A stretch of 64,000 nt of DNA from Micromonospora sp. C95 (lineage in GTDB: Bacteria > Actinomycetota > Actinomycetes > Mycobacteriales > Micromonosporaceae), in contig NZ_JAGPXT010000002.1 in assembly GCF_018070465.1 (NCBI RefSeq), positions 1-64,000 of the forward strand. Reading direction: 5' to 3'. A model generated the notes under the pieces. It was not told where the DNA came from. It did no database searches and saw only the letters and a list, made by a program, of their open reading frames with translations. Made by a program: the position numbers and the translations under genes. Below, one piece after another: positions 16,212 through 25,000 of this stretch (the stretch's first letter is position 1; each line of letters opens with the position of its first letter).

Positions 16212-16481
16212 ATGACCAGCGCCGGGATCGCCACGGCCCTCGCCGTCGGCCTCGCCGTCGGCGCGCTCAGCCGACTGGTCCTGCCCGGCCGTCCGGCTGC
16301 GCCGCTGTGGCTCACCATGACCATCGGCGCCGTCGCCTCGCTGCTCGGTGCCATCACCGCCTGGCTCGCCGGCGTACAGGGGTTCAGTCTCCTGGGCCTG
16401 GTCGTGCAGGCCGGGCTCGCCGCGGTCGCGGTGGTGATCGTGGTCGCCACCACCGGCAAGGAACGCTCCGACTCCCTGTGA
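16212..16481 (+). CDS. Small membrane protein (GlsB/YeaQ/YmgE-like)
   Basis: Membrane protein of 89 residues with three hydrophobic segments: IATALAVGLAVGALSRLVL, a central LWLTMTIGAVASLLGAITAW and a C-terminal AGLAAVAVVIVVAT. Size and the Gly-rich first helix followed by a basic turn fit the transglycosylase-associated GlsB/YeaQ/YmgE family, whose function is poorly known and often linked to stress response. GAGGAG precedes the ATG. It sits between two STAS genes on the same strand, suggesting a shared stress-related unit. Confidence 0.65.
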   Translation: MTSAGIATALAVGLAVGALSRLVLPGRPAAPLWLTMTIGAVASLLGAITAWLAGVQGFSLLGLVVQAGLAAVAVVIVVATTGKERSDSL

Positions 16482-16566
16482 GGAGTCCGTACGGCGACGG
16501 TGCCCCACCCGCCGCCCCGAGTCCCGTACCCCGGCCGATCGGCCGCGGCACCGGAGAGGAAGCAGG

Positions 16567-17244
16567 ATGACCGTCGTACCGGACGACAACCTGATGACCC
16601 TGATCTGCGACGTCTGTGGTGAGACCACCACCGGCACCGCATGTGTGCTGCCCGACGCCGAGGTTGTCTGGACGCTGGTCTCCGACCACGGGTGGAGCGG
16701 TTCACCGTTCGCCACCGGCCCGCACCGCTGCCCCCGGTGCAGTGCGCTGCCGCCGGGCAGCTCGCCCGGTGACGCCGACCGCGGTGGGTCCGGTGGCGTC
16801 GCCGAGGTGGCGGTGGTGCCCACCGACGGCGGCGGCGACCAGGACAGCGGGGACGCGCTGCGGGCCGCGCTGCGCGGCGCGTTCGACGTGGCCGGGACGG
16901 TGGTGGTGGACCTGACCCACGTGCAGGTCATCGACTCGCTCGGGCTGGGCATGCTCGTCCGGGCGCACCGGGACGTACGCGAGCGCGGCGGACGGCTCTG
17001 CCTCGCCGCGCCGTCGAGGTTCATCCGCACCGTGCTGCACACGATGAAGCTCGACGGGGTGTTTCCGATCTTCGACAGCCTCGACGCCGCCCTCGATCAG
17101 CTGCGCGTCGCGGCGCTGCAGGACGCCGTCTCGGCCGGCGTCTCGCCGGTCGACGTGACGCCGTCCGACGTGCCGCGTCCGGCCGCCGAGGTGCCGTCGG
17201 TGCCCACGCCCCGCCGCCGTGCGGCCAGCCGCGTCACCGTCTGA
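16567..17244 (+). CDS. STAS-domain protein with N-terminal Cys4 zinc-ribbon-like segment
   Basis: Protein of about 225 residues. Residues 10-60 contain CDVCGE and, about 40 residues later, CPRC: two CxxC knuckles that could bind zinc. A linker follows, then a STAS domain around residues 75-190 with VVVDLTHVQVIDSLGLGMLV. Here the phospho-acceptor Ser (D-S-L-G) is present, unlike the STAS protein two genes upstream. The C-terminus is Pro/Ala-rich. Zinc-ribbon plus STAS is not the standard anti-anti-sigma layout. AGGAAGCAGG precedes the ATG. It may act with the upstream STAS gene in partner switching. Confidence 0.75.
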   Translation: MTVVPDDNLMTLICDVCGETTTGTACVLPDAEVVWTLVSDHGWSGSPFATGPHRCPRCSALPPGSSPGDADRGGSGGVAEVAVVPTDGGGDQDSGDALRAALRGAFDVAGTVVVDLTHVQVIDSLGLGMLVRAHRDVRERGGRLCLAAPSRFIRTVLHTMKLDGVFPIFDSLDAALDQLRVAALQDAVSAGVSPVDVTPSDVPRPAAEVPSVPTPRRRAASRVTV

Positions 17245-17260
17245 CCGCTGCCCTGCCGGC

Positions 17261-17292
17261 GGCCGGCCCTGGATGGCACCGGGTCGCCGGCC
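17261..17292. terminator. Hairpin between convergent STAS and MarR genes
   Basis: GGCCGGC (17261-17267) pairs with GCCGGCC (17286-17292) around an 18-base loop in the 53-base gap between two convergent genes. It could act in both directions. Confidence 0.4.
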
Positions 17293-17297
17293 TTCCG

Positions 17298-17825
17298 TCA
17301 CTCCACCACCGAATCCGCCCACTGCTGCCACCAGGCTCCGTCGGTGAGTTCACCGGCAGCGCGCAGTACCGCCACCAGCGCGCCGGTGGTGACGTCGGTG
17401 TCGCCGGGGCGCAGGTCGGCAAGCATCCGCTCCAGTTCCTGCTGTCGGGCTCGCATGCCCAGGCCGACGAGTTCCTTGCCGGCGACGGTCAGCCCGACCC
17501 AGGCAGCCCGACGGTCGGCCCGCCGCTCGTGCCGTGCCACCAGCCCTTTGCGGACCAGCCGGTCGCACATCCGGGTGGCGGTGGACGACTGCACGCCGAG
17601 CAACTTCGCCAGGTCGACCACCCGCTGCGGGCCGGGCACCAGCACCACGAGCGTCCGAAACTGCTGCAGCGTCACATCGGCGTCGATGCGCGCCAGCGTC
17701 CGCATGGCGACGGCCACCATCACCCGGCTCAGCGAGACGAGGGCGCCGACGAACTCGTCGGCCGGCTCGCCGCGCACGTCGTCCGTCATCGCCATCGGGT
17801 CGGACTGGATGGTCATGTCCTCCAT
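17298..17825 (-). CDS. MarR-family transcriptional regulator
   Basis: Regulator of about 175 residues with a MarR winged-helix fold. LTLQQF-like helices (DVTLQQFRTLVVLVPG) lead to the recognition region VVDLAKLLGVQSSTATRMCD, followed by RLVRKGLVARHERRADRRAA and the wing LTVAGKELV. MarR proteins are usually dimeric repressors relieved by small ligands. It is divergent from the MFS exporter at 18591, a classic regulator-exporter arrangement, though 765 bases separate them. Three in-frame ATGs (17825, 17816, 17795) are possible; the first was taken, while GGAGG just before 17816 supports the second. Confidence 0.85.
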   Translation of the reverse strand: MEDMTIQSDPMAMTDDVRGEPADEFVGALVSLSRVMVAVAMRTLARIDADVTLQQFRTLVVLVPGPQRVVDLAKLLGVQSSTATRMCDRLVRKGLVARHERRADRRAAWVGLTVAGKELVGLGMRARQQELERMLADLRPGDTDVTTGALVAVLRAAGELTDGAWWQQWADSVVE

Positions 17826-18396
17826 GCTGGCACAACACGGGCCGGATCGGGACGACCGGTCCACATAGGGGACAACTGCGACACCGACCGTGACTGGATG
17901 GCCGCTCCGGGCCATGGGGAACGGTTGTCGCCGACACCGTGCCGCCCCACCTGCTCGGGTTGCGCCCGGTCCGCGCGGAGCGACGCCGATCGCGTACCGA
18001 CCGGCCGGAGATCGTTTTCCGGGAAGCGGCGCAGCTCGCGCCCGAGCTGCACGAGGCCAGTCCCGATCGCGCGACGCCGGCGGCTGCCCTGCTCGACGCA
18101 TTTGTATAGACCCCGGCGCGTTACGGGAAGATGGCCAGCAATTCACGAACGAATATGCTCGGAAATTGCGGAGGCGGTTGCCCGACGGGTCGCGGTCCGG
18201 GACTTGTCGCGGAGGTGATGCCGCTGCGGGCGCGACCCGACGGTGCGGTGCGCACGCCTCTCAACGACAGCTCCGACAGGGCCTTTGAAGTGCGGAAATG
18301 GCGGTAAACGTCAACACGGCGACAGCACTGGGTGGGCCTGTTGATCACCTTGAGTGAGCCTAGCACCGATCGACGTGACCGTGCAACGCTCGCCGA

Positions 18397-18412
18397 CTGA
18401 TCGATAGATCAG
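18397..18412. promoter_or_regulatory. Palindrome upstream of the MFS gene, candidate operator
   Basis: CTGATCGATAGATCAG is a perfect 6-bp inverted repeat around GATA, about 90 bases upstream of the predicted -35 element. Position between a MarR gene and an exporter makes it a candidate operator, but the motif is short and unproven. Confidence 0.3.
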
Positions 18413-18499
18413 AGCCCGTCAAACTGGTCGCAAACAGGGTGAGCCACCCGGAGGCAGCAATTCATGACCACTCACCGAAATGAGTCAAATAATTGACGG

Positions 18500-18528
18500 T
18501 TGTCACCCGGGAAACACCCTTGTAGATT
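18500..18528 (+). promoter_or_regulatory. Candidate promoter of the first MFS gene
   Basis: TTGTCA (18500-18505) and TAGATT (18523-18528) are separated by 17 bases. Transcription would begin near 18535, giving a leader of about 55 bases with GGAGG upstream of the ATG. Confidence 0.5.
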
Positions 18529-18590
18529 TCGGTGGTCGCCAATTCGCCGACGTTCTTCTCGTCTCAGGACAGCTCGGAGGTCGGTAGTCC

Positions 18591-20384
18591 ATGTCCGAAT
18601 CCCGCACTGTCGACGTGGCACCCGCGAAACGCCGCGGACCACTCGGATTCCTGCTCGGCGTGACGCTGGTGACGGCCGGCGTCCTGTTTCAACTGCCCGA
18701 CGTGAAGATGATGATCGACCATGCCCGGATGGGGTCGGCCGAGCCCGGCACGGACGGCATGGCCGACATGCCGGGCATGGAGGGCATGGCCCCCGGCGAG
18801 CCGATGGACATGTGGACGCCGACGATGATCCTCGGCATGCTGCTGCTCCTCGTCGGCCTGCTGGTGGCCGGGCGGGCGTTGTTCGCGGGAGTCCAGCGAC
18901 CGGACTCCGCGAGCGTCACCGTGGAGTCGATCGAGCATGGCCGGCTGCGACCGGCGTACTGGATCACCTGCGCGGTGCTGACCATCGCCCTGGTGGTCGA
19001 CATCATGAAGCCACTCACCCTCGGTTTCGTCATGCCCGGCATGAGCGACGAGTACGGCATGTCCCTCGAATCGATCTCGATCCTGCCCCTGGTGGCCCTC
19101 ACCGGCACGGCCGTGGGTTCGGTCCTCTGGGGCCTGCTCGGCGACCGGTACGGGCGGCGGACCGCCCTGCTCCTGGCCACCCTGCTGTTCATCGCGACCT
19201 CGGCGTGCGGCGCCATGCCCACCTTCGAGTGGAACCTCGTCATGTGCTTCACGATGGGCACCTCCGCCGGTGGCCTGCTGCCCCTGGTGTTCACCCTGAT
19301 CGCCGAGCTGACCCCACGCCGGCACCGCGGCTGGGTGGCGGTGACCGTCGGCGGGATCGGTGGTCTGGGCGGTTACCTGGCGGCCAGCGAGGCGGCGAGC
19401 CACCTGGAGCCGACGCTGACCTGGCGCGCGCTCTGGTTGATCGGGCTGCCCTCCGGGCTGCTGCTGTTGCTGCTGGCGCCGTTGATCCCCGAGTCGCCGC
19501 TGTACCTGCTGCGCGCCGGGCGGCGTACCGAGGCGGAGAGGGTGCTCCGTCGCTACGGATCCCACCTGGGTGCCACGCCACCGGCCGCCGACACCGTCGC
19601 CGCCGCGACGCGCCCCGGCGTGGGCGCGATGCTGCGGGCGTACCCCGTGGTGACATCGGTGATCGGGGTGGTCGGTGTCGTCTGGGGCCTGGTGAACTTC
19701 GGCTTCCTGGTGATGTTGCCCGCGCAACTGCGCGAGGCGGGCCTGGCCGGCGGTGTCGCGAGCGGGTTGCTGGCCGACTCGGCGCTCTACTCCACCCCCG
19801 CCCTGGTGCTGGTCGTGCTGCTCTACGCGGCCTGGAGCGGCCGCCGCGCGCTGGCGCTGTTCATCACGATCACCGCGCTCGGGCTCGGCGGAGTGGCCCT
19901 CTGGAGCACCGCCAGCGGCGGGACGATGCTGCTGCTGGCCTCCATCGGACTGCTGGTGCTGTCGCTGTCGGCGGTGAACGCGATGCTGCTGCCGTACAGC
20001 GCCGAGATCTACCCGACCGCGATGCGGGCCACCGGCTCCGGCTTCGCCGGTGCGGCCACCAAGGTCGGCGGCATCCTCGGACCGTCCACCATGCTGCTGG
20101 TCCTCTCCCTCGGTGGCGGGCTCGTCGCGCCGGCCGTCGTGCTGGGTGTGCTGTGCCTGGCCGCCACGGTCCTGCTGCTGGTGTTCGGGCCGGAACTGGG
20201 CGCCTCCGTCGGGCCGCTCGCGCGTCGCGGGGTCGGCGCCGTGTCGGTGGACCGGACCAGGGCCGCGCCACCCGCCGACCCGTGGCCGGCGACCGGCAAC
20301 GGTGTGCCGGCGACCCGGCCGGCAGCCTCCGACGACGACGATCCGCGGGACGCCCGCCCGGCCGCGACACCCACCCGCACGTAG
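18591..20384 (+). CDS. MFS transporter with methionine-rich extracytoplasmic loop
   Basis: Membrane transporter of about 597 residues. Residues 115-540 form a 12-helix MFS core of the sugar/aromatic-acid-porter type: GLLGDRYGRRTALL is the loop 2-3 signature and PRRHRGW the loop 4-5 motif. Ahead of it lie two extra helices (residues 17-36 and 78-100) joined by a loop with about ten methionines in residues 40-80 (GMADMPGMEGMAPGEPMDM). Such Met clusters bind copper or silver in metal-handling proteins; in an MFS protein this is unusual. The last 60 residues are disordered. It is followed 75 bases later by a second exporter gene. Substrate unknown; the adjacent peptide cluster makes product export possible. 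Confidence 0.8.
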   Translation: MSESRTVDVAPAKRRGPLGFLLGVTLVTAGVLFQLPDVKMMIDHARMGSAEPGTDGMADMPGMEGMAPGEPMDMWTPTMILGMLLLLVGLLVAGRALFAGVQRPDSASVTVESIEHGRLRPAYWITCAVLTIALVVDIMKPLTLGFVMPGMSDEYGMSLESISILPLVALTGTAVGSVLWGLLGDRYGRRTALLLATLLFIATSACGAMPTFEWNLVMCFTMGTSAGGLLPLVFTLIAELTPRRHRGWVAVTVGGIGGLGGYLAASEAASHLEPTLTWRALWLIGLPSGLLLLLLAPLIPESPLYLLRAGRRTEAERVLRRYGSHLGATPPAADTVAAATRPGVGAMLRAYPVVTSVIGVVGVVWGLVNFGFLVMLPAQLREAGLAGGVASGLLADSALYSTPALVLVVLLYAAWSGRRALALFITITALGLGGVALWSTASGGTMLLLASIGLLVLSLSAVNAMLLPYSAEIYPTAMRATGSGFAGAATKVGGILGPSTMLLVLSLGGGLVAPAVVLGVLCLAATVLLLVFGPELGASVGPLARRGVGAVSVDRTRAAPPADPWPATGNGVPATRPAASDDDDPRDARPAATPTRT

Positions 20385-20459
20385 TTGCGCAACCACTGTC
20401 GGCACGGAAGCCTCTAGCACGGCAACGGGCGTGACAACCGAGAAGAACGAGGAGCGTCG

Positions 20460-22019
20460 ATGGCCACTGAGGACGAAGGTCGACCACGGGGCGCCCGGCT
20501 GGTGCTGCTCATCCTCCTGGTGGCACAGATCATGGCGACGATGGACAACTCCATCGTCGCGGTGGCCACCAAGACCATCAAGGATGACCTGAATACCTCC
20601 GGCGCCGTACTGCAACTGATCCTGTCCGGGTACACACTGATGTTCGCGGTGCTCGTGGTCACCGGCGCGCGTCTCGGCGGCGACGTGGGACACCGGCGGC
20701 TGTTCATGATCGGGCTGGCCGGCTTCACCGCCAGCTCCCTGCTCTGCGGAATCGCCCCGACCGCGAGCACGCTGGTCGCCGCCCGCCTGCTGCAAGGGGC
20801 CTTCGGGGCCATGATGGTGCCGCAGGTGCTCTCGGTGATCCAACTCGTCTTCACCGGGCCGGCCCGGGCCCGCGCAATCGGGCTCTACTCGATGGTGCTG
20901 GCGCTCGGCGTGGCCGCCGGTCAGATCGCCGGCGGCGTGATCGTCAGCGCCGACGTGCTGGGCAGCGGCTGGCGAGCCGCGTTCCTGGTCAACGTGCCGA
21001 TCGGGCTGGCCCTGCTGGCGGCGGCGCCACGTTACCTGCCCGGGCACACGTCCAACTCGCGGTTCCGGCCCGACATCGTCGGCATCCTGCTGCTCGCCGT
21101 CTCGATGGGCGCGGTGGTCGCACCGCTGGTCTTCGGGCGGGAACAGGGTTGGCCCGCGTGGGCCCTGGCCAGCGTCGCCGCCGGCACCGTCGGGCTGGTC
21201 CTCTTCGTGCGGTACGAGCTGCGGCTGGGCGCCCGGGGCGGACAGCCCGTGCTGGAGATCGACGCGCTGCGACCGCGAGGCGTCAAGTCGGGACTGCTGG
21301 CCTGCTGCATCCTCAACTTCGCCTTCGCCGGGGTGCTGTTCCCGCTCACCCTGCACGTGCAGAACGGGCTTGGCTACACGCCGCTGCAGGCCGGGCTGAT
21401 GTTCATCCCGTACCCCGTGGGGTTCGCGGCCGTCAGCCTCACCTGGACGCGGCTGCCGAAACGATTCCACCGTCCGCTGCCGGTCGCCGGCCTGCTGGTG
21501 TTCGCCCTTGCCCTGGCCGCACTCGCGGTCGTGGTGGCCGGCGGCTGGCCGATCGCGGTGGTGTCGGCGCTGCTGCTGCTCGCCGGTGCGGGCATGGCGG
21601 CCGGTTTCAGCACGCTCGTGGAGCAGACGGCCGCGACCGTGGGGCCCCGCTACGCCGCCGCCCTGTCGGCCCTGGTCTCGACCGGGACGCTGCTGGCCAG
21701 CGTGGTCAGTGTGGTCGTCGTCGGTGGCGTCTACCTGGCGACCGCCGAGAACGACCCGAGCCGCTCCGCGCTCGGGTTGAGCCGTAGCCTCTGGGTCGAC
21801 GCCGGTCTGCTGATGCTGGGGTTCCTGCTGGCCTACCGGACCTGGCGGCTGTCCACCCGGGTGCCGGCCGAGCCGGCACCGACCGGCGACGCTGCCGAGC
21901 AGGTGGAGGCCGTGGCGGCGCCGGGCAACGCACCCCCCGGGGAGGTCGAGGCCGAGCCGGAGGCGGGCCTGGTCGAGGAGACGTCCACGCCGACCGGAGC
22001 GCGCCCCGCCCCGAGGTGA
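20460..22019 (+). CDS. DHA2-family MFS drug:H+ antiporter
   Basis: Fourteen-helix MFS efflux protein of about 519 residues, the usual DHA2 length. Motif A-like GARLGGDVGHRRLFMIGL follows helix 2, the first helix carries MATMDNSIVAVA (the D-x-T/S-I-V-N/A motif of DHA2 members), and motif C-like GVAAGQIAGGVIV is in helix 5. The C-terminus is Glu/Pro-rich. These proteins export hydrophobic drugs and natural products against protons. GAGGAGCG precedes the ATG. It follows the first MFS gene on the same strand and converges on the NRPS genes with a shared terminator, so it may export or give resistance to the cluster's product. Confidence 0.85.
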   Translation: MATEDEGRPRGARLVLLILLVAQIMATMDNSIVAVATKTIKDDLNTSGAVLQLILSGYTLMFAVLVVTGARLGGDVGHRRLFMIGLAGFTASSLLCGIAPTASTLVAARLLQGAFGAMMVPQVLSVIQLVFTGPARARAIGLYSMVLALGVAAGQIAGGVIVSADVLGSGWRAAFLVNVPIGLALLAAAPRYLPGHTSNSRFRPDIVGILLLAVSMGAVVAPLVFGREQGWPAWALASVAAGTVGLVLFVRYELRLGARGGQPVLEIDALRPRGVKSGLLACCILNFAFAGVLFPLTLHVQNGLGYTPLQAGLMFIPYPVGFAAVSLTWTRLPKRFHRPLPVAGLLVFALALAALAVVVAGGWPIAVVSALLLLAGAGMAAGFSTLVEQTAATVGPRYAAALSALVSTGTLLASVVSVVVVGGVYLATAENDPSRSALGLSRSLWVDAGLLMLGFLLAYRTWRLSTRVPAEPAPTGDAAEQVEAVAAPGNAPPGEVEAEPEAGLVEETSTPTGARPAPR

Positions 22020-22048
22020 CCGGGGTCGCCGGGTGATGATGCTCGTCC

Positions 22049-22083
22049 GGGGCCCGCCCAGACCGATCGTCCGGGCGGGCCCC
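22049..22083. terminator. Bidirectional terminator between the exporter and NRPS genes
   Basis: GGGGCCCGCCC (22049-22059) and GGGCGGGCCCC (22073-22083) form a perfect 11-bp stem with a 13-base loop. It lies 29 bases after the MFS stop and 8 bases after the NRPS stop, serving both convergent transcripts. Confidence 0.65.
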
Positions 22084-22091
22084 GACTCCGG

Positions 22092-25000
22092 TCAGCCGAG
22101 GTCGAGCACCCGCGCCACCTGGTCGTCGATGAGGGCTGCCAGCGCGGGCAGGTGCTGCGGGGACCACATCGAGTAGTGGTCGCCCGGCAGCGTCACCACC
22201 TCCATCGCCGGGCTCCACCGGCGCCACGCCGCGCGGCTGACCTCCCGCTGCGCCTGCACCAGGACCGTCCGGCCGGCGTACGGTGCCGGCTGGTAGCCGT
22301 AGATGGCCCGCATGTTGGCGCGGAACACCGCGTACCGGTGGGCGACGAAGTCGGCCCGCACGTCCGACGGGATCAGTCCGTGCCGGACCAGGAACCCGGT
22401 GAGCGCCCCGATCGGATCGGTCGCGTCGACCACCGCGGCGTCCAGCGGCGGTGCCGGTGCCGCGGAGAGCCCGGCCAGGTCGGCGACGAAGGTCTCCATC
22501 ACCTGCCGCTCACTCGGCAGCGGCAACGGGCCGGGCTCGTTGGAGTCGATCATCACCACGAGATCCGGTGCCGCACCCGCGGCGGCGAGTTGCCGGGCCA
22601 TCTCGAAGCACAGGAAGCCCCCCATCGACCAGCCGGCGAGCAGGTACGGCCCGTTCGGCTGCCGCTCGCGCAGCGCACCGACGTACCGCCCGGCGAGCGT
22701 CACCAGGTCGTCGACCGGGTCGATGCCGCCCTCCAGTCCCGGCGCCTCGAAGCCGTCCATCGGCTGCTCCGGATGCAACGCCCGGCTCAGCGGGAGATAC
22801 CAGTACGGCGAGCCGGAGACCGCGTGCGGGCAGTAGAGCCGGGGCCGCGAGCCGGTGGGCTTGAGGGTGACAAGTGGCGAGGCGTCCACCACCGGTCCGT
22901 GGTCGACGAACCGGGCCACCGACCGGACGGTGGGGGTGGCATAGAACTGCTTGAGCGACACCGACGTGCCGATCCGCCCGGCGATGCGGGCCAGCACGTG
23001 CGCCGCCTGCAACGAGTGCCCGCCGAGGTCGAAGAAGGACGTCTCCACGCCCACCCGCGGCACCCCCAGCACCTCCGCGAAGATCTCCGCTACCCGGCGC
23101 TCGGCCCCGGTGGTGGGGGCCGCCCCGGTGTCGTCGGTCTCCACTGCCTCCGGTGCCGGCAGCGCCCGCCGGTTGACCTTGCCGCTGGTGGTCAGTGGCA
23201 GCGCGGGCAGCCGGACGAACCCGCCGGGCACCAGGTGGGCGGGCAGCTCCGTGCCCAGGTGCGTCCGCAACGTCGCGTCGGTGGCCGGTTCGGCGGCGTC
23301 CACCACGTACCCGACGAGCCGCTGTACCCCGTTGCCGTCGCGCACCACGGTCACGGCGGCCCGGGCCACCCCGGGGTGCCGGCTCAGCAGTGCCTCGATC
23401 TCGTCGAGTTCGACGCGCAGGCCCCGCAACTTCACCTGGCCGTCCAGCCGGCCGCCGAAGTGCAGCCGGCCCTGCGCGTCCCAGTGACCGCGATCGCCGG
23501 TGCGGTAGACCCGCCCCTGCGGATCGAACGGATCCACGGTGAACCGACGCCCGGTCAGCTCCTCGTCGTTGAGGTAGCCGGTGCTCAGCGCCGCGCCACC
23601 GATCAGGATCTCCCCCGGCACCCCGACCGGGACCGGGTTGTCCCAGCGGTCGACCAGGTAGGTGCGGCGGTTCGGCATCGTCGTGCCGATCGGCGGCGGG
23701 GTGGGTGCCGACCAGTCCGTGCAGTCGTGGGCGAGGCAGCCCACCGTGGCCTCGGTCGGGCCGTACAGGTTGACGAACCGGCGCCGGTCCGGACGCGCCC
23801 ACCGGGCCACCAGGTCGGCGGGGCACACCTCGCCGCCGACCAGCACCTCCCGCAGCGCGTCGAACCGGTCGGTGTCGTCCTCGACCAGACCGAGCGTCGT
23901 CGGCGTCAGGAACAGGTGCGTGATCCGTTCGGCCGCCAGCACCTCGGCCAGCCCGCCCGGCGAGAGCAGCCGGTCCTTGCCGATCACCACCACCGTGGCG
24001 CCGGAGGTGAGCGCCGCCAGCACCTCACCCGCGGCCAGGTCGAACACCGGCGCACAGCCGTGCAGCACCCGGTCGCCGGGCCCGCAGCGCCACTGGTCAC
24101 GCATCCAGTCCAGGTAGGTGGCGAAACCCCGGTGCGGCAGCTGGACGCCCTTCGGGTCACCCGTCGTGCCCGAGGTGTGCAGCACGTACGCCAGGTCGTC
24201 CGGGCCGGTCGACGGCTCCGGGGCGAGCCCGGCGCCGGAGTCCAGGTCGCCGGCGTCGAGCAGGAGCGTCCGCCACGGACCGTCCGGTACGCCATCGGCA
24301 TGCTCGGTGCGGGTGAGCACGAGCCGGGCGGCACAGTTGGTCAGGATCCGGCGCAGCCGGTTCGGCGGGGCCGCGGTGTCCAGCGGCACGTACACCCCAC
24401 CGGCGTGCCAGATCGCCAGCGGCGTCAGCACCTCGTCGACGCCCCGGTCCAGCAACGCCGGCACCCGGTCGCCGGGTCGCAGGCCAGCGGCGCGCAGTCC
24501 GGCCGCCCGCCGCGCGGCCCGGTCCAGCAGCTCGCGGTAGGTCAGCTCGTGATCGGCGTCCCGGACGGCCACCGCGTCGGGGGTGCGCTCGGCCTGCGCC
24601 CGGACCAGTTGGTGGACGGTGGCCGGGGTGACCTCCCGGCGCGCGCCCGCACCGAGGGCCAACACCCGCTCCCGTTCGGCGGGATCGAGCATCGGCAACC
24701 GCGACAGGGGCGTACCCGGCTCGGCCAGGCCCGCGTCGAGCAGCCGCGCGACGTGGTCGAGCATGGCCCGCACCCGCCGCGCGTCGAACAGGTCGGTGGA
24801 GTACTCGGTGAGCACCGAGTACCGGTCACCGTGGTCGACCAGGCTGACCATCATGTCGAAGCGGGACCGGTCCAACCGCAGGTCGACCGGGGTGCTGTCG
24901 GTGCCGGGCAGCGTCGGTCCGCCCCAGGTGGAGCCGTCCAGCAGCTGCACGGCCACCTGGAACAACGGGTTGCGGCCCGGGTCGCGGGGTGGGGCGAGCC

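Larger units (their letters stand above)
17826..18590. other. Long divergent intergenic region with a possible gene relic
   Basis: No intact gene was found. A plus-strand frame from about 17894 to a TAG at 18107-18109 reads VPPHLLGLRPVRAERR, then PEIVFREAAQLAPELHEA, and ends LLDAFV. It looks like the tail of a real protein but lacks a convincing start. The region near 18340-18590 holds the promoter elements of the MFS gene. Confidence 0.35.

Noticed and set aside
18564-21470. Very long open frame on the minus strand opposite the two MFS genes
   Set aside because: Gln/His/Arg/Gly-rich composition is the mirror of Leu/Val/Ala-rich membrane proteins; no domain is visible, and both plus-strand genes are well supported.
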